Below are positions 1 through 8,524 of a stretch of 64,000 nt of DNA, piece by piece. A model generated the notes under the pieces. That model searched no databases. It was not told the DNA's origin and saw nothing but the letters and a program-made list of their open reading frames with translations. Each line of letters begins with the position of its first letter. Within the stretch, counting starts at the first letter, position 1. Source of the stretch: Pseudomonadota bacterium. Its GTDB lineage: Bacteria; Pseudomonadota; Alphaproteobacteria; Dongiales; Dongiaceae. The translations under genes and the position numbers were made by a program. The stretch covers positions 496,001 to 560,000 of the forward strand of contig JACPDN010000010.1 in NCBI GenBank assembly GCA_016183985.1, written 5' to 3'.

Positions 1-3
1 ACT

Positions 4-33
4 GGATCCCCGGGACTTCGCCCGGGGATGACA
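4..33. repeat. Palindromic intergenic element (half copy)
   Basis: Nine-base arms ATCCCCGGG (6-14) and CCCGGGGAT (21-29) enclose a six-base loop and are flanked by TGG and GAC. The same TGGATCCCCG...CGGGGATGAC framework forms the right half of the composite palindrome at 39724-39825, so this looks like one unit of a dispersed family. It may end an upstream transcript that lies outside the window. Confidence 0.6.
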
Positions 34-49
34 ATCATACATAACGTGA

Positions 50-240
50 ATCCTGTGGATGACTTGAAACCGGATTGGTCGTCCACGTTATCCCCGGGAT
101 TCGACCGTTTTCGCCCCTACTCTTGTCAGGCGGGAAAAGGGGTGCCATGAAAAGATAACAAAGGTGAATGGATTGGACACACATGGATTATCCACAGCAT
201 CCAGGCCAGTTATCAACGGTTTGGCTGTGGAAAGCATGAC
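50..240. other. oriC: Candidate chromosomal replication origin (DnaA-box cluster)
   Basis: One perfect DnaA box, TTATCCACA, lies at 188-196. Near matches lie at 54-62 (TGTGGATGA, reverse), 88-96 (TTATCCCCG), 210-218 (TTATCAACG) and 226-234 (TGTGGAAAG, reverse). The region directly precedes ppsR-maf-aroE. In Caulobacter and relatives oriC lies between hemE and this same gene group. hemE would be left of the window and cannot be seen, so the origin call combines box density with known synteny. Confidence 0.55.
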
Positions 241-274
241 GTGTCGGTCACCTGTCAGGCAAAGGTCTGTGAAG

Positions 275-1147
275 ATGCCCAATACCGAGTCCGCGCGGCA
301 GTTGCATATCCATCTCGTTTCCGACGCGACGGGCGAGACCTTGAACAGCATCACCCGCGCTTGCCTGGTGCAATTCGAACGCGCCCATCCGATCGAGCAT
401 CACTGGACCCTCATCCGTACGACCGGCCAGATGGACAAGGTGCTGTCCGGCATCGAGGCACATCCGGGCCTGGTGCTCTTTACCGTCGTCAATGATCGGC
501 TGCGCCAGCACCTCCTCAATGGCTGCCGGCATCTCGGCGTCAAATTCGTCTCGGTGCTGGATCCGATCATCGCCGCCCTCACCGATCATTTCGGCCAGGT
601 CGCCCGTGGCCAGTCCGGGCGCCAGCATGCGCTCGATGCCGAATATTTCGACCGCATCGCCGCTATGGACTTCGCCCTCGCCCATGATGACGGGCAATCT
701 GCGCGGAATTACGAAGATGCCGACGTGATCCTCATCGGCGTCAGCCGTTCGTCGAAGACACCGACCTGCATCTATCTCGCCAATCGCGGTGTGAAGGCTG
801 CCAATATTCCGCTGGTGCCGAACTGCCCGTTGCCGCCGGAGCTCTTCCTGGTGAAGAAGCCGCTGGTCATCGGCCTCACCAAGGATGTGAACTCCCTGGT
901 GCAGATCCGCCGCAATCGCCTCGCCATGATCGCCAAGGACGAGGATTCGGATTATGTCGACCCGCAATCCATCCGCGAGGAAGTGGCACAGGCACGCAAG
1001 CTGTGCAGCGAACATGGCTGGCACATGATCGACGTGACGCGCCGCTCGATCGAGGAAACGGCCGCCACCATCATCCAGATGCTCAGCGAACATCGCGATG
1101 CGCTGCTGGATGCGAGATCCGCCGAGGAAAGCCGCGAGGAGGCATGA
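275..1147 (+). CDS. ppsR: Pyruvate, phosphate dikinase regulatory protein (bifunctional kinase/pyrophosphorylase, DUF299)
   Basis: A 290-residue cytoplasmic protein of the PPSRP/DUF299 family. The family switches pyruvate phosphate dikinase or PEP synthetase off by ADP-dependent phosphorylation and on by phosphate-dependent dephosphorylation. The N-terminus IHLVSDATGETL and the P-loop-like GVSRSSKTPT segment in the second half are family signatures. An upstream in-frame ATG at 164 would add 37 residues translated from the origin-like region, so I prefer the ATG at 275. The stop overlaps the maf start (ATGA), which indicates translational coupling. The substrate enzyme is not in the window, so its identity is open. 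Confidence 0.9.
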   Translation: MPNTESARQLHIHLVSDATGETLNSITRACLVQFERAHPIEHHWTLIRTTGQMDKVLSGIEAHPGLVLFTVVNDRLRQHLLNGCRHLGVKFVSVLDPIIAALTDHFGQVARGQSGRQHALDAEYFDRIAAMDFALAHDDGQSARNYEDADVILIGVSRSSKTPTCIYLANRGVKAANIPLVPNCPLPPELFLVKKPLVIGLTKDVNSLVQIRRNRLAMIAKDEDSDYVDPQSIREEVAQARKLCSEHGWHMIDVTRRSIEETAATIIQMLSEHRDALLDARSAEESREEA

Positions 1148-1743
1148 AAGCGGCCCTCATTCTCGCCTCAGGCAGCTCGGCCCGCGCCAAGATGCTGCGC
1201 GATGCCGGCGTCGCGCTCGAGATCGAGAAGCCGGCTGTCGATGAGGATGAACTTAAAGCCAGCTACCGTGCCGATGGCGCCGATGTCATCGATACGGCTA
1301 TCGCCTTGGCAGAAATGAAGGCCCTGGCCGTCAGTCGAAAACACAGCGGCCGTTATGTGCTGGGTGCCGACCAGATGCTGGAATGCGAAGGCATCTGGTT
1401 CGACAAGCCGGCGGATGTCGCCGCTGCCCGCGCGCAGTTGAAGGCCCTGCGTGGCCGCCGCCACCACCTGGTGAGTGCCGCCGTGCTGGTGAAGGATGGT
1501 GAGCGCCTGTGGCATCATGTCGACCGCGCCGAACTCACCATGCGCGATCTCAGCGATGAATTCCTGGAATGGTATCTGGCATTGGCGGGCGAGGCCGTCA
1601 CCTCATCGGTCGGTGCCTATCACCTGGAAGGCCTCGGCGCCCAGTTGATGACACGGGTGCGCGGCGACTTCTTCACGGTGCTCGGCCTGCCGCTCCTCCC
1701 CGTCTTGGCGATTTTGCGCACCCATGGCATGTTGCACGCATGA
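1144..1743 (+). CDS. maf: Maf-family nucleoside triphosphate pyrophosphatase
   Basis: A 199-residue Maf protein. The family hydrolyses non-canonical or modified nucleoside triphosphates to the monophosphate and pyrophosphate. The start LILASGSSARAKML is the family nucleotide-binding motif, GADQML carries the catalytic Asp, and SVGAYHLEGLGAQL is the conserved C-terminal segment. The ATG at 1144 overlaps the ppsR stop, and the stop overlaps the aroE ATG, so the three genes form one coupled transcript. An upstream in-frame start at 1003 would overlap ppsR heavily and is rejected. The subfamily (dTTP/UTP or m7GTP) cannot be assigned by eye. Confidence 0.92.
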   Translation: MKAALILASGSSARAKMLRDAGVALEIEKPAVDEDELKASYRADGADVIDTAIALAEMKALAVSRKHSGRYVLGADQMLECEGIWFDKPADVAAARAQLKALRGRRHHLVSAAVLVKDGERLWHHVDRAELTMRDLSDEFLEWYLALAGEAVTSSVGAYHLEGLGAQLMTRVRGDFFTVLGLPLLPVLAILRTHGMLHA

Positions 1744-2588
1744 CGGATATCAAGACGCAATCGGGCAAGACCCTCGTGGCCGGTGTCTTCGGCTGGCCAA
1801 TCAACCATTCGCGCTCGCCCCGCCTCCACGGCTATTGGCTGGCGAAATACGGCATCGACGGCGCCTATCTGCCCTTCTCGACCCGGCCGGAGAATCTCAC
1901 CGAGGCGATCCGCGCTTTGCCGAAACTGGGTTTCCGTGGCGGCAACATTACCCTGCCGCATAAGGAACGCGCACTCGACGCCGTCGATCATTTGAGCGAC
2001 GTCGCGCGCCGCATCGGTGCCATCAACACGCTCATCGTGCAGGATGACGGCAGCATCCATGGCGACAACACTGACGGCTATGGCTTTGTCGAGCACCTCA
2101 AAGCCAGCGCGCCACACTGGCACCCGGGCTACAAGGCCGTGGTGCTGGGCGCCGGCGGTGCCGCGCGCGGCATCATCGTGGCCCTGCAGGATGCCGGCGT
2201 CTCGCAAATAGTCATCACTAATCGCAGTGCAAGCCGCGCCGAGACGCTCGCCAACACGCTCGATGGGCCCATTAACGTTGTGGGTTGGGACGACCGTGAC
2301 GCGGCACTCAAAGATGCCACCCTGCTGGTCAACACCACCCAGCTCGGCCAGGCCGGCCAACCGCCGCTCGAGATCGACTTGAAGCACCTGCCGCGCGAAG
2401 CCGTGGTCGATGACATCGTCTACGTGCCGCTCGAAACCGAGCTGCTGAAACAAGCGAAGGCCCGCGGCAACGCTACCGTCGACGGCATCGGCATGCTCCT
2501 CCACCAGGCAAGGCCAGGGTTCAAAGCCTGGTTCGGCAAGGAACCGGAAGTGGACAATGCCTTGCGGGATTTCGTACTGGCCGGCTAG
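1740..2588 (+). CDS. aroE: Shikimate 5-dehydrogenase
   Basis: A 282-residue NADP-dependent shikimate dehydrogenase (3-dehydroshikimate to shikimate, aromatic amino acid biosynthesis). The substrate motif INHSRSPRLHG is near the N-terminus. The catalytic Lys is in NITLPHKERA, the catalytic Asp in NTDGYGF, and the Rossmann motif GAGGAARG follows, with NRSASRAE as the cofactor-specificity loop. It starts at the ATG overlapping the maf stop. Synteny ppsR-maf-aroE is conserved next to alphaproteobacterial origins, but the usual following coaE and dnaQ are absent; a convergent TetR gene overlaps the aroE 3' end by four bases. Confidence 0.95.
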   Translation: MTDIKTQSGKTLVAGVFGWPINHSRSPRLHGYWLAKYGIDGAYLPFSTRPENLTEAIRALPKLGFRGGNITLPHKERALDAVDHLSDVARRIGAINTLIVQDDGSIHGDNTDGYGFVEHLKASAPHWHPGYKAVVLGAGGAARGIIVALQDAGVSQIVITNRSASRAETLANTLDGPINVVGWDDRDAALKDATLLVNTTQLGQAGQPPLEIDLKHLPREAVVDDIVYVPLETELLKQAKARGNATVDGIGMLLHQARPGFKAWFGKEPEVDNALRDFVLAG

Positions 2589-3175
2589 GCCACTGCGAAG
2601 ATTGCCGCGACCATGGTGTCGACGGCCGTGTCGGTGTCGAGGCCACTTTCCCGAACCAGCGAACGCCAGCTGTGGAAGCTGAGTGCCAAGTGCAGCAAGG
2701 GCATCTGCCTTGGTTCCAGTCCCTCGCCTAACACCTCGATGATGAGCGCGATGCCGGGATCCCAGCGCAGGGCCGATATCTCGCGCACCAGCTCATGATA
2801 GGCGGCATCGCGCAACACGCTGGCGGTGAGATCGGCATTGCGCCCGTACCAATCGTAAAGCGCCCGCAATCCCGTCTTCAGCCGGGCCTTCGGCCGCGCA
2901 ATCTCGCGCCAGGGGCCGGCATCGGGCAGCGGATCGCGCGCCATGGCCTCGCCCGAACAGGCCATGAGCAGGCTGCGCTCATCCGGGAAATGGGCATAGA
3001 AGGTGTGCCGCTGCACGCCGGCGCGCTCGGCCACCATGCTGATCGTCGTGCGGCCGGGGCCGATATCGGTGTGGAGGTCGATGGCAGCGTCGACGATGCG
3101 CTGCCGGGTTTCCGCCGTCTGTTCGGCACGGCGTTTCTGCTGATAGGGGCGTTTCTCAGATGCGCGGTGGGTCAT
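2585..3175 (-). CDS. TetR-family transcriptional regulator
   Basis: A regulator of about 196 residues with an N-terminal TetR helix-turn-helix: ETRQRIVDAAIDLH, then TTISMVAERAGVQRHTFYAHFPDERSLL. The C-terminal ligand domain is unassigned. ATG 3175 is preferred to a GTG four codons upstream. It is divergent from the metallo-beta-lactamase-fold gene at 3306, and the shared intergenic region holds a matched pair of inverted operator-like sequences. Control of itself and of that neighbour is therefore likely, though inferred. Confidence 0.88.
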   Translation of the reverse strand: MTHRASEKRPYQQKRRAEQTAETRQRIVDAAIDLHTDIGPGRTTISMVAERAGVQRHTFYAHFPDERSLLMACSGEAMARDPLPDAGPWREIARPKARLKTGLRALYDWYGRNADLTASVLRDAAYHELVREISALRWDPGIALIIEVLGEGLEPRQMPLLHLALSFHSWRSLVRESGLDTDTAVDTMVAAIFAVA

Positions 3176-3182
3176 AATTAGA

Positions 3183-3244
3183 TGCACAGTTGTGTATTTT
3201 GAATATTGACGGCGATCCGCATTTTAGATACACACCTGCGTGCA
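3183..3244. promoter_or_regulatory. Paired inverted repeats, candidate TetR operators
   Basis: TGCACAGTTGTGTAT at 3183-3197 recurs in inverted orientation at 3228-3244 as ATACACACCTGCGTGCA. They sit between the divergent TetR gene and the gene at 3306, in the place expected for operators of both promoters. Binding is inferred. Confidence 0.5.
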
Positions 3245-3305
3245 ATCAATTTAAATCGCGCCGGCTTGGGATGGAAGCGCGCCCTTTTTCAGGTAGGGAA
3301 AGACC

Positions 3306-4028
3306 ATGGAAACCAACATTGCCGAGATCGCCGACGGCATCTATCGCCTCTCGACCCATGTCGCAGAAATCGCGCCGCCGGCAGGGTTCACCTTCAACCA
3401 GTTCCTGATTACAGGCGACGAGCCACTGCTGTTTCATACCGGCCCCAGGCGCATGTTCCCCTCGGTCCGCGCCGCCCTGGGCCGTGTGATGGACCCCGCA
3501 AAGTTGCGCTGGATCACCTTCGGCCATGTCGAGGCCGATGAATGCGGTGCCATGAACGAATGGCTGGCCGTGGCGCCCCAAGCACAGGTGGCACATGGCA
3601 AGACCGGCTGCTTCGTCTCGTTGAACGATCTCGCCGACCGGCCCCCGCGCATGCTGGAGGATGGCGAAATCATCGACCTCGGTGCGGCCAAGCGCGTCCG
3701 CTATCTCGACACGCCCCATGTGCCCCATGGTTGGGAAGCAGGGCTCTATTTCGAGGAAGCGACCGGCACCTTGCTCTGCGGCGATCTCTTCACGCAGCTT
3801 GGCAATGATCGCGCCCTCACCACCGGCGATATCGTTGGCCCGGCGATCGCCGCCGAGGACATGTTCAAATCCTCCAGCCTCCATCCCAGCATGGGCGCCA
3901 CGATCCGGCGCCTCGCCGATCTGAAACCCCAACGCCTCGCCCTCATGCACGGCCCCAGTTTCGAAGGCGACGCGGTCGCCGCCTTACTGGCGCTGAGCGA
4001 TGATTACGACCGACGTTTGCTGCTATGA
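3306..4028 (+). CDS. Metallo-beta-lactamase-fold protein with flavodiiron-type (ODP) domain
   Basis: A 240-residue soluble protein. The motif HVEADECGAMNEW around residues 78-90 has the H-x-E-x-D spacing of the oxygen-binding di-iron domain of flavodiiron proteins, rather than the HxHxDH of classical beta-lactamase-fold hydrolases. Further ligand candidates are in TPHVPHGWE, GDLFTQ and the late LMHGPSF. No flavodoxin domain follows, so it would need a separate electron donor if it reduces O2 or NO. A purine-rich stretch precedes the ATG. It is divergent from the TetR gene and probably controlled by it. The activity is not proven by sequence. Confidence 0.8.
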   Translation: METNIAEIADGIYRLSTHVAEIAPPAGFTFNQFLITGDEPLLFHTGPRRMFPSVRAALGRVMDPAKLRWITFGHVEADECGAMNEWLAVAPQAQVAHGKTGCFVSLNDLADRPPRMLEDGEIIDLGAAKRVRYLDTPHVPHGWEAGLYFEEATGTLLCGDLFTQLGNDRALTTGDIVGPAIAAEDMFKSSSLHPSMGATIRRLADLKPQRLALMHGPSFEGDAVAALLALSDDYDRRLLL

Positions 4029-4200
4029 AAGAGGGCGCCCGTGTTCCAACGGGTAGCCCCTTCATGCTGTCTCTGCGTGTTGATCGGATTCGGTTCCGGA
4101 TTGAGCGCGTCACCGCCCGATGACGCGACGCAGCGACTCAGGATAAAAGCTGCATACAAAGTAACGCTGGTGGGCCGATGATAAAGCGGCAATCTGTCCT

Positions 4201-5217
4201 TCAGTGACTCAACCACTCCATTACACGCCCGTCTTTGTAATCGGGCCAGAATCGTCGCAAGACGTGGCGGGGCAAGGACTGTGTATCCAGGCTCCCCGGG
4301 AGAAGCGCTTCGAACGCTTCTGGCGAAAGCGGACAAGCAATCTTTGTTGAAACGCCTTTCAGTCTTTCATGGAGACGCTGATACAATACATGTGCGTCTT
4401 CTTCCATGTCCGGATGAAAGGCGAGCGGATAGACGACAAGCTCTTTCGCTTCGCCGCAGGTGACACCGAGAAATACCGTCGGCATGTAGTACCGGCCCAG
4501 CAAGCGCTTTCTCAAGCTCGTCTTCTTTTTGCGATGCCCGACCGGACTGTCACCGGCGTCGAACTCAATCTGGGCGATCATTTCGACGGGCAGCAAGACA
4601 TCGGAAGTATGGTCGTGGGCGACCAGTCGAATTGCGTCAGTTCCTTGATCCAGAAAGACGCCTGCGTCAGGAAACCAAAGTGGTCGCTGGAATGTGCTCG
4701 CAAAGTTGACCAACGCATTGGTCGCCAGCGAGTGACTTGCAACTGGAAGAACGACGGGGATCGCATACCCGCTGCAGAGGTGATCCCAGGTCTTCATCGC
4801 GTTCTGGCGTTCCCACACGATAAACGGGAGGTGTAATAACGCTCCGCCAATCGCCAGAAGCAGGAGAAACACATAGGTTCCTGGCGACTGGATGGCCATT
4901 GCAAGGCCGCCGATGAGTACCAGTGCGAGGATCCCAACAAGATCCACGTCGGTGCTTCCGAATAACCTTTTCAGTGACGGCAATCTGAAGGCCTCACGAA
5001 ATGTCTTTGGTTGAAAATCTTGAATAAAATGCTCAGTTGCCAGGTGTTTTTCAAGGCCGCGCCTCTTTGGGCGGCAGAAGAGTAACATTTCGCGCGCGCT
5101 GCAGCCGTGAGCAACAAGCGCGTGGATGGTAGGTCCGCGCCTGCCATAAAGGATGTAGAGGCATCTAACCATTTGTGACAACACTGTTTTTCGCCGGTTG
5201 ATAATACCCCGCCGCAC
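4201..5217 (-). CDS. Membrane protein of unknown function
   Basis: An open frame of up to 338 residues that I do not recognise. A basic N-terminal part is followed by two adjacent hydrophobic helices (about residues 95-110 and 114-132, [15 protein letters not shown] and [16 protein letters not shown]), then a soluble C-terminal domain of about 200 residues. The start is uncertain: GTG 5217, ATG 5172 and ATG 5088 are all in frame and none has a clear ribosome site. Base composition is visibly more AT-rich than lepA next to it, suggesting a recent arrival. It is divergent from lepA, whose promoter would fall in or beside its 5' end. Confidence 0.6.
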   Translation of the reverse strand: MRRGIINRRKTVLSQMVRCLYILYGRRGPTIHALVAHGCSAREMLLFCRPKRRGLEKHLATEHFIQDFQPKTFREAFRLPSLKRLFGSTDVDLVGILALVLIGGLAMAIQSPGTYVFLLLLAIGGALLHLPFIVWERQNAMKTWDHLCSGYAIPVVLPVASHSLATNALVNFASTFQRPLWFPDAGVFLDQGTDAIRLVAHDHTSDVLLPVEMIAQIEFDAGDSPVGHRKKKTSLRKRLLGRYYMPTVFLGVTCGEAKELVVYPLAFHPDMEEDAHVLYQRLHERLKGVSTKIACPLSPEAFEALLPGSLDTQSLPRHVLRRFWPDYKDGRVMEWLSH

Positions 5218-5261
5218 CCCTATCTTGCGCCGCGACAGAAATCCCCCAAAACCGTGGCCAA

Positions 5262-7061
5262 ATGACCGATCTCGCGCATATCCGCAATTTCTCCATCGTT
5301 GCCCATATCGATCACGGCAAGTCGACCCTCGCGGACCGGCTGATCCAGGCCTGTGGCGGCCTCACTGATCGTGAGATGACCGAGCAGGTGCTCGACAATA
5401 TGGAGATCGAGAAGGAGCGCGGCATCACCATCAAGGCGCAGACCGTGCGCCTGATGTACAAGGCCGATAATGGCGAGACCTATCAGCTCAACCTGATGGA
5501 CACGCCCGGCCATGTCGACTTTGCCTATGAAGTCTCGCGCTGCCTCGCCGCCTGCGAAGGCTCGCTGCTGGTGGTCGATGCCAGCCAGGGTGTGGAAGCG
5601 CAGACGCTCGCCAACGTCTACCAGGCGATCGATCATCACCACGAAATCGTGCCGGTGCTCAACAAGGTCGATCTGCCGGCCGCCGAACCAGCGCGCATCC
5701 GCCAGCAGATCGAGGACGTGATCGGCATCGACGCCTCGGAAGCGGTCGAGATTTCCGCGAAGACCGGCCTCAATATCAAGGGCGTGCTGGAAGCCATCGT
5801 CACCAAGCTGCCGGCGCCCAAGGGCGATCGCAACGCGCCCTTGAAGGCGATGCTGATCGACAGCTGGTACGACCCCTATCTCGGCGTCGTCATCCTGCTG
5901 CGCGTCATCGACGGCGTGGTGAAGGTGAAGACCCTGGCGCGCATGATGGCGGCCGATGCCGTCTATGAAATCGACCGCGTCGGTTGCTTCACGCCCAAGC
6001 AGACGCTGACCGGCGAATTGGGCCCAGGCGAAGTCGGCTTCATCACCGCCGGCATCAAGGCTGTCGCTGACTGCCGCATCGGTGACACGATCACCGACGA
6101 CAAGAAGCCTTGCGCCGAAGCCTTGACCGGCTTCAAGCCGTCGGTGCCGGTGGTGTTCTGCGGCCTCTTCCCGATCGACGCCGCCGATTTCGAAACCTTG
6201 CGTGACAGCATGGGGCGCCTGCGTCTCAACGACGCCAGCTTCCAATACGAAATGGAAACCTCGGCGGCGCTTGGCTTCGGCTTCCGCTGCGGCTTTCTGG
6301 GCCTGCTGCATCTCGAGATCATCCAGGAACGCCTGGAGCGTGAATTCAACCTCGACCTCATCACCACGGCGCCATCCGTCGTCTACAAGATCCACATGCA
6401 GAACGGCGATCTCATCGAGCTGCATAACCCGGCCGATTTCCCGGATGTCGTGAAGATCGAAAAGATCGAAGAGCCGTGGATCAAGGCGACCATCATGGTG
6501 CCCGATGAATATCTGGGCGCCATTTTGAAGCTGTGCCAGGAACGGCGCGGGCTGCAGGTCGATCTCACTTACGCCGGCAGCCGCGCCATGGTGGTCTATC
6601 GTTTGCCGCTCAACGAAGTCGTGTTCGATTTCTACGACCGCCTCAAATCGATCAGCCGCGGCTATGCGAGCTTCGACTATCACCTCGACGGCTATGAAGA
6701 AAGCGATCTGGTGAAGCTCAACATCCTGGTCAACAACGACCCGGTGGATGCGCTCTCCTGCATCGTGCATAAGAGCCAGGCGGAAAGCCGCGGCCGCGTG
6801 CTGTGCGAGAAATTGAAAGATCTCATCCCGCGGCAGCTCTTCAAGATCGCCATCCAGGCAGCGATTGGTGCCAAGGTCATCGCCCGCGAAACCGTCTCGG
6901 CTCTGCGCAAGGACGTGACGGCGAAATGCTATGGCGGCGACATCAGCCGTAAGCGCAAGCTCCTCGACAAGCAGAAAGAGGGCAAGAAGAAGATGCGCCA
7001 ATACGGCAATGTCGAAATCCCGCAAAGCGCCTTCATCGCGGCCCTCAAGATCCACGAATAA
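5262..7061 (+). CDS. lepA: Elongation factor 4 (LepA), ribosome-associated GTPase
   Basis: A 599-residue translational GTPase, the usual length. G1 is AHIDHGKST (residues 14-22), G3 is DTPGHVDF (about residue 80), and G4 is NKVDLP (about 133). EF-G-like domains II, III and V follow, then the LepA-specific C-terminal domain ending with the lysine-rich [17 protein letters not shown] segment. EF4 acts on the ribosome during elongation and initiation under stress. The ATG at 5262 starts [19 protein letters not shown], the standard LepA N-terminus. It is monocistronic and convergent with a small membrane protein gene. Confidence 0.97.
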   Translation: MTDLAHIRNFSIVAHIDHGKSTLADRLIQACGGLTDREMTEQVLDNMEIEKERGITIKAQTVRLMYKADNGETYQLNLMDTPGHVDFAYEVSRCLAACEGSLLVVDASQGVEAQTLANVYQAIDHHHEIVPVLNKVDLPAAEPARIRQQIEDVIGIDASEAVEISAKTGLNIKGVLEAIVTKLPAPKGDRNAPLKAMLIDSWYDPYLGVVILLRVIDGVVKVKTLARMMAADAVYEIDRVGCFTPKQTLTGELGPGEVGFITAGIKAVADCRIGDTITDDKKPCAEALTGFKPSVPVVFCGLFPIDAADFETLRDSMGRLRLNDASFQYEMETSAALGFGFRCGFLGLLHLEIIQERLEREFNLDLITTAPSVVYKIHMQNGDLIELHNPADFPDVVKIEKIEEPWIKATIMVPDEYLGAILKLCQERRGLQVDLTYAGSRAMVVYRLPLNEVVFDFYDRLKSISRGYASFDYHLDGYEESDLVKLNILVNNDPVDALSCIVHKSQAESRGRVLCEKLKDLIPRQLFKIAIQAAIGAKVIARETVSALRKDVTAKCYGGDISRKRKLLDKQKEGKKKMRQYGNVEIPQSAFIAALKIHE

Positions 7062-7076
7062 GGCGGCGGATTGCTC

Positions 7077-7376
7077 TTATGGCGGCGTGTCGTCGCGGCG
7101 TCCTGAAAAGAGCAGGATGCCGCCGGCGGCCAGCATCACCGACCAAAGCGGCAGCATCAGCAGCGGCATGATCACGCGCTGCCACAGGAACAGCGAGATA
7201 TTGCCCTCGACAAACCTCCGCAAGCCGCTGAGGCCCGCAGGCCAGATCATCGACCACAGATAGCCGGTCGCCATGCCGCTCCAGCTGTTGGATAGCAGGT
7301 TTTCGATGACGTCGAGCACCAGCAGCACGGCGCCGGAGGCAATCAGTGTCAGGGCGGCAAGGCGGAGGGGATTCAT
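7077..7376 (-). CDS. Small integral membrane protein of unknown function
   Basis: A protein of about 99 residues starting MNPLRLAALTLIASG at ATG 7376. A GTG-like extension to 7427 is possible but less natural. Hydrophobic segments cover about residues 5-25 and 68-92 with a shorter amphipathic region between, and the C-terminus is charged (SGRRDDTPP). No family recognised. It is convergent with lepA. Confidence 0.55.
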   Translation of the reverse strand: MNPLRLAALTLIASGAVLLVLDVIENLLSNSWSGMATGYLWSMIWPAGLSGLRRFVEGNISLFLWQRVIMPLLMLPLWSVMLAAGGILLFSGRRDDTPP

Positions 7377-7588
7377 GGCGCCAATATTGCCTGACACGCC
7401 TCGATCGGTCGAGAGCCGCCAACGCAAAATCTCCGCCGGATGCCATTATTTCTGATAGGAATCAAAGGCCTGTCGACCGGCACGATGGACTATTGCCAGA
7501 CGAATGTCCGCCCGCTAGGTTCCGCCCCGCGCCCGCCACAGCGCGCGCCGGATACACGTTCCGGCGACAAGGCTCTAGCGCCTGGCAT

Positions 7589-7678
7589 GGAGAGATGGCC
7601 GAGTGGCTTAAGGCACACGCTTGGAAAGCGTGCATAGGGTAAAACCTATCGTGGGTTCGAATCCCACTCTCTCCGCCA
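7589..7678 (+). tRNA. tRNA-Ser (anticodon GGA)
   Basis: The acceptor strands GGAGAGA (7589-7595) and TCTCTCC (7668-7674) pair, the discriminator is G and the CCA is encoded (7676-7678). The anticodon stem CACGC/GCGTG encloses TTGGAAA, giving anticodon GGA. A long variable arm (ATAGG...CCTAT) and the T-loop TTCGAAT confirm the class II serine tRNA. Its 3' end is the left attachment site of the integrated element. Confidence 0.97.
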
Positions 7679-7680
7679 CC
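7665..7680 (+). repeat. Attachment site attL (16-bp direct repeat)
   Basis: CACTCTCTCCGCCACC, the 3' end of tRNA-Ser plus two bases, recurs exactly at 13247-13262. An exact repeat of a tRNA 3' end at the far side of an integrase gene is the standard mark of site-specific integration. Confidence 0.88.
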
Positions 7681-7720
7681 TTTCTAGTGATATCAATCAC
7701 ATAGATAGAATTTTTCGATT

Positions 7721-7841
7721 TACCCCCACTTCTACCCCCGCTGGCGTTTCTGGCGCCACTAGTGTGCCTTCGCGACTTCTGCGGTAGGGTAGTGCCGTTT
7801 CCTCGCGCGCAACGCGATCCAAATAATGGTGCGGTAGGGTA
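7721..7841. promoter_or_regulatory. Candidate integrase arm-type sites, left end
   Basis: TACCCCCAC (7721-7729) and TACCCCCGC (7733-7741) are spaced 12 bp start to start, the same spacing as the two TACCCACAY copies at the other end (13096-13116). A further 12-base direct repeat, TGCGGTAGGGTA, occurs at 7780-7791 and 7830-7841; its complement begins TACCCTACC. The second copy abuts the start codon of the HEPN gene, so it could also serve expression of that gene. Confidence 0.45.
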
Positions 7842-8375
7842 ATGACGGCTGAGAAAGAGGCTCAAGAGAAAGAGCGGTATAAAGCCGCCGGACGAATACA
7901 TAAAACTGCAATTGAGTGGCGAGGCTCTTTCCTCAATCGAATTGCAGTCATTGAACACGCATTGGCGGACCTTCTCACCCGGTACTTCTGCACCGACGAC
8001 CCCTCTAAACAGGAAATATTCTTCACTAGCGTTGCTATGAAAATGCCGCTTGAGGGGAAGCGAGCGGTCCTAATTGAAATCGTGAAGGGCGACTACCCCC
8101 GATACTGGGCGAAGAACAAAGATTTCCTAACCGATCTCCAGAAGATCCAGGAGTTCAGAAACAAGCTTGCGCATTCCATTCTTGATGTCTCTGAGAAGGC
8201 ACTTGCACGACCCATTGAGGAAGGTATCGGGTTTGTCCAGTGGCAAGCCGGGAAGCCGATGACAGAGATAGAATTTAATGAATGGGAAGTGAGAGCGAAC
8301 ATGGCCCTTGGAACCATCAAAGAACTAGAAAAGCTACTACCGTTCAAAGAAGCGCCTCTCGGAAATGACGACTAA
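7842..8375 (+). CDS. HEPN-motif protein (candidate ribonuclease), element cargo
   Basis: A 177-residue, mostly helical soluble protein. FRNKLAH places R106-N-K-L-A-H111, an exact Rx4H HEPN signature, usually the catalytic centre of HEPN ribonucleases in toxin-antitoxin and abortive-infection systems. An N-terminal helix with WRGSFLNRIAVIEHALADLL matches the helix-rich fold. No nucleotidyltransferase (MNT) partner is adjacent; two membrane-protein genes follow instead. The ATG at 7842 overlaps the TAA of a 16-codon GTG-initiated frame (7792-7842). Some non-nuclease HEPN-like proteins share this motif, so RNase activity is inferred. Confidence 0.72.
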   Translation: MTAEKEAQEKERYKAAGRIHKTAIEWRGSFLNRIAVIEHALADLLTRYFCTDDPSKQEIFFTSVAMKMPLEGKRAVLIEIVKGDYPRYWAKNKDFLTDLQKIQEFRNKLAHSILDVSEKALARPIEEGIGFVQWQAGKPMTEIEFNEWEVRANMALGTIKELEKLLPFKEAPLGNDD

Positions 8376-8524
8376 GCGGGAGCGATATGGTGCTGCCTAT
8401 CGCATGCGCTTTATCTCCACCATCAATTTACCTGACGGATGCTATGCCTTGGCCGGAGCGCGGTGGATCATCTGACCAATCACTCATAGCGAAATGACGT
8501 CAGAATAAACTACGAGGTGCAACT

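Noticed and set aside
164-274. N-terminal extension of ppsR from ATG 164
   Set aside because: The extra residues are not family-like and are translated from the DnaA-box region; ATG 275 gives the standard N-terminus.
5220-7055. A 611-residue open frame on the minus strand opposite lepA
   Set aside because: It mirrors the lepA codons and gives a low-complexity, His/Asp-rich translation with no domain; lepA is certain.
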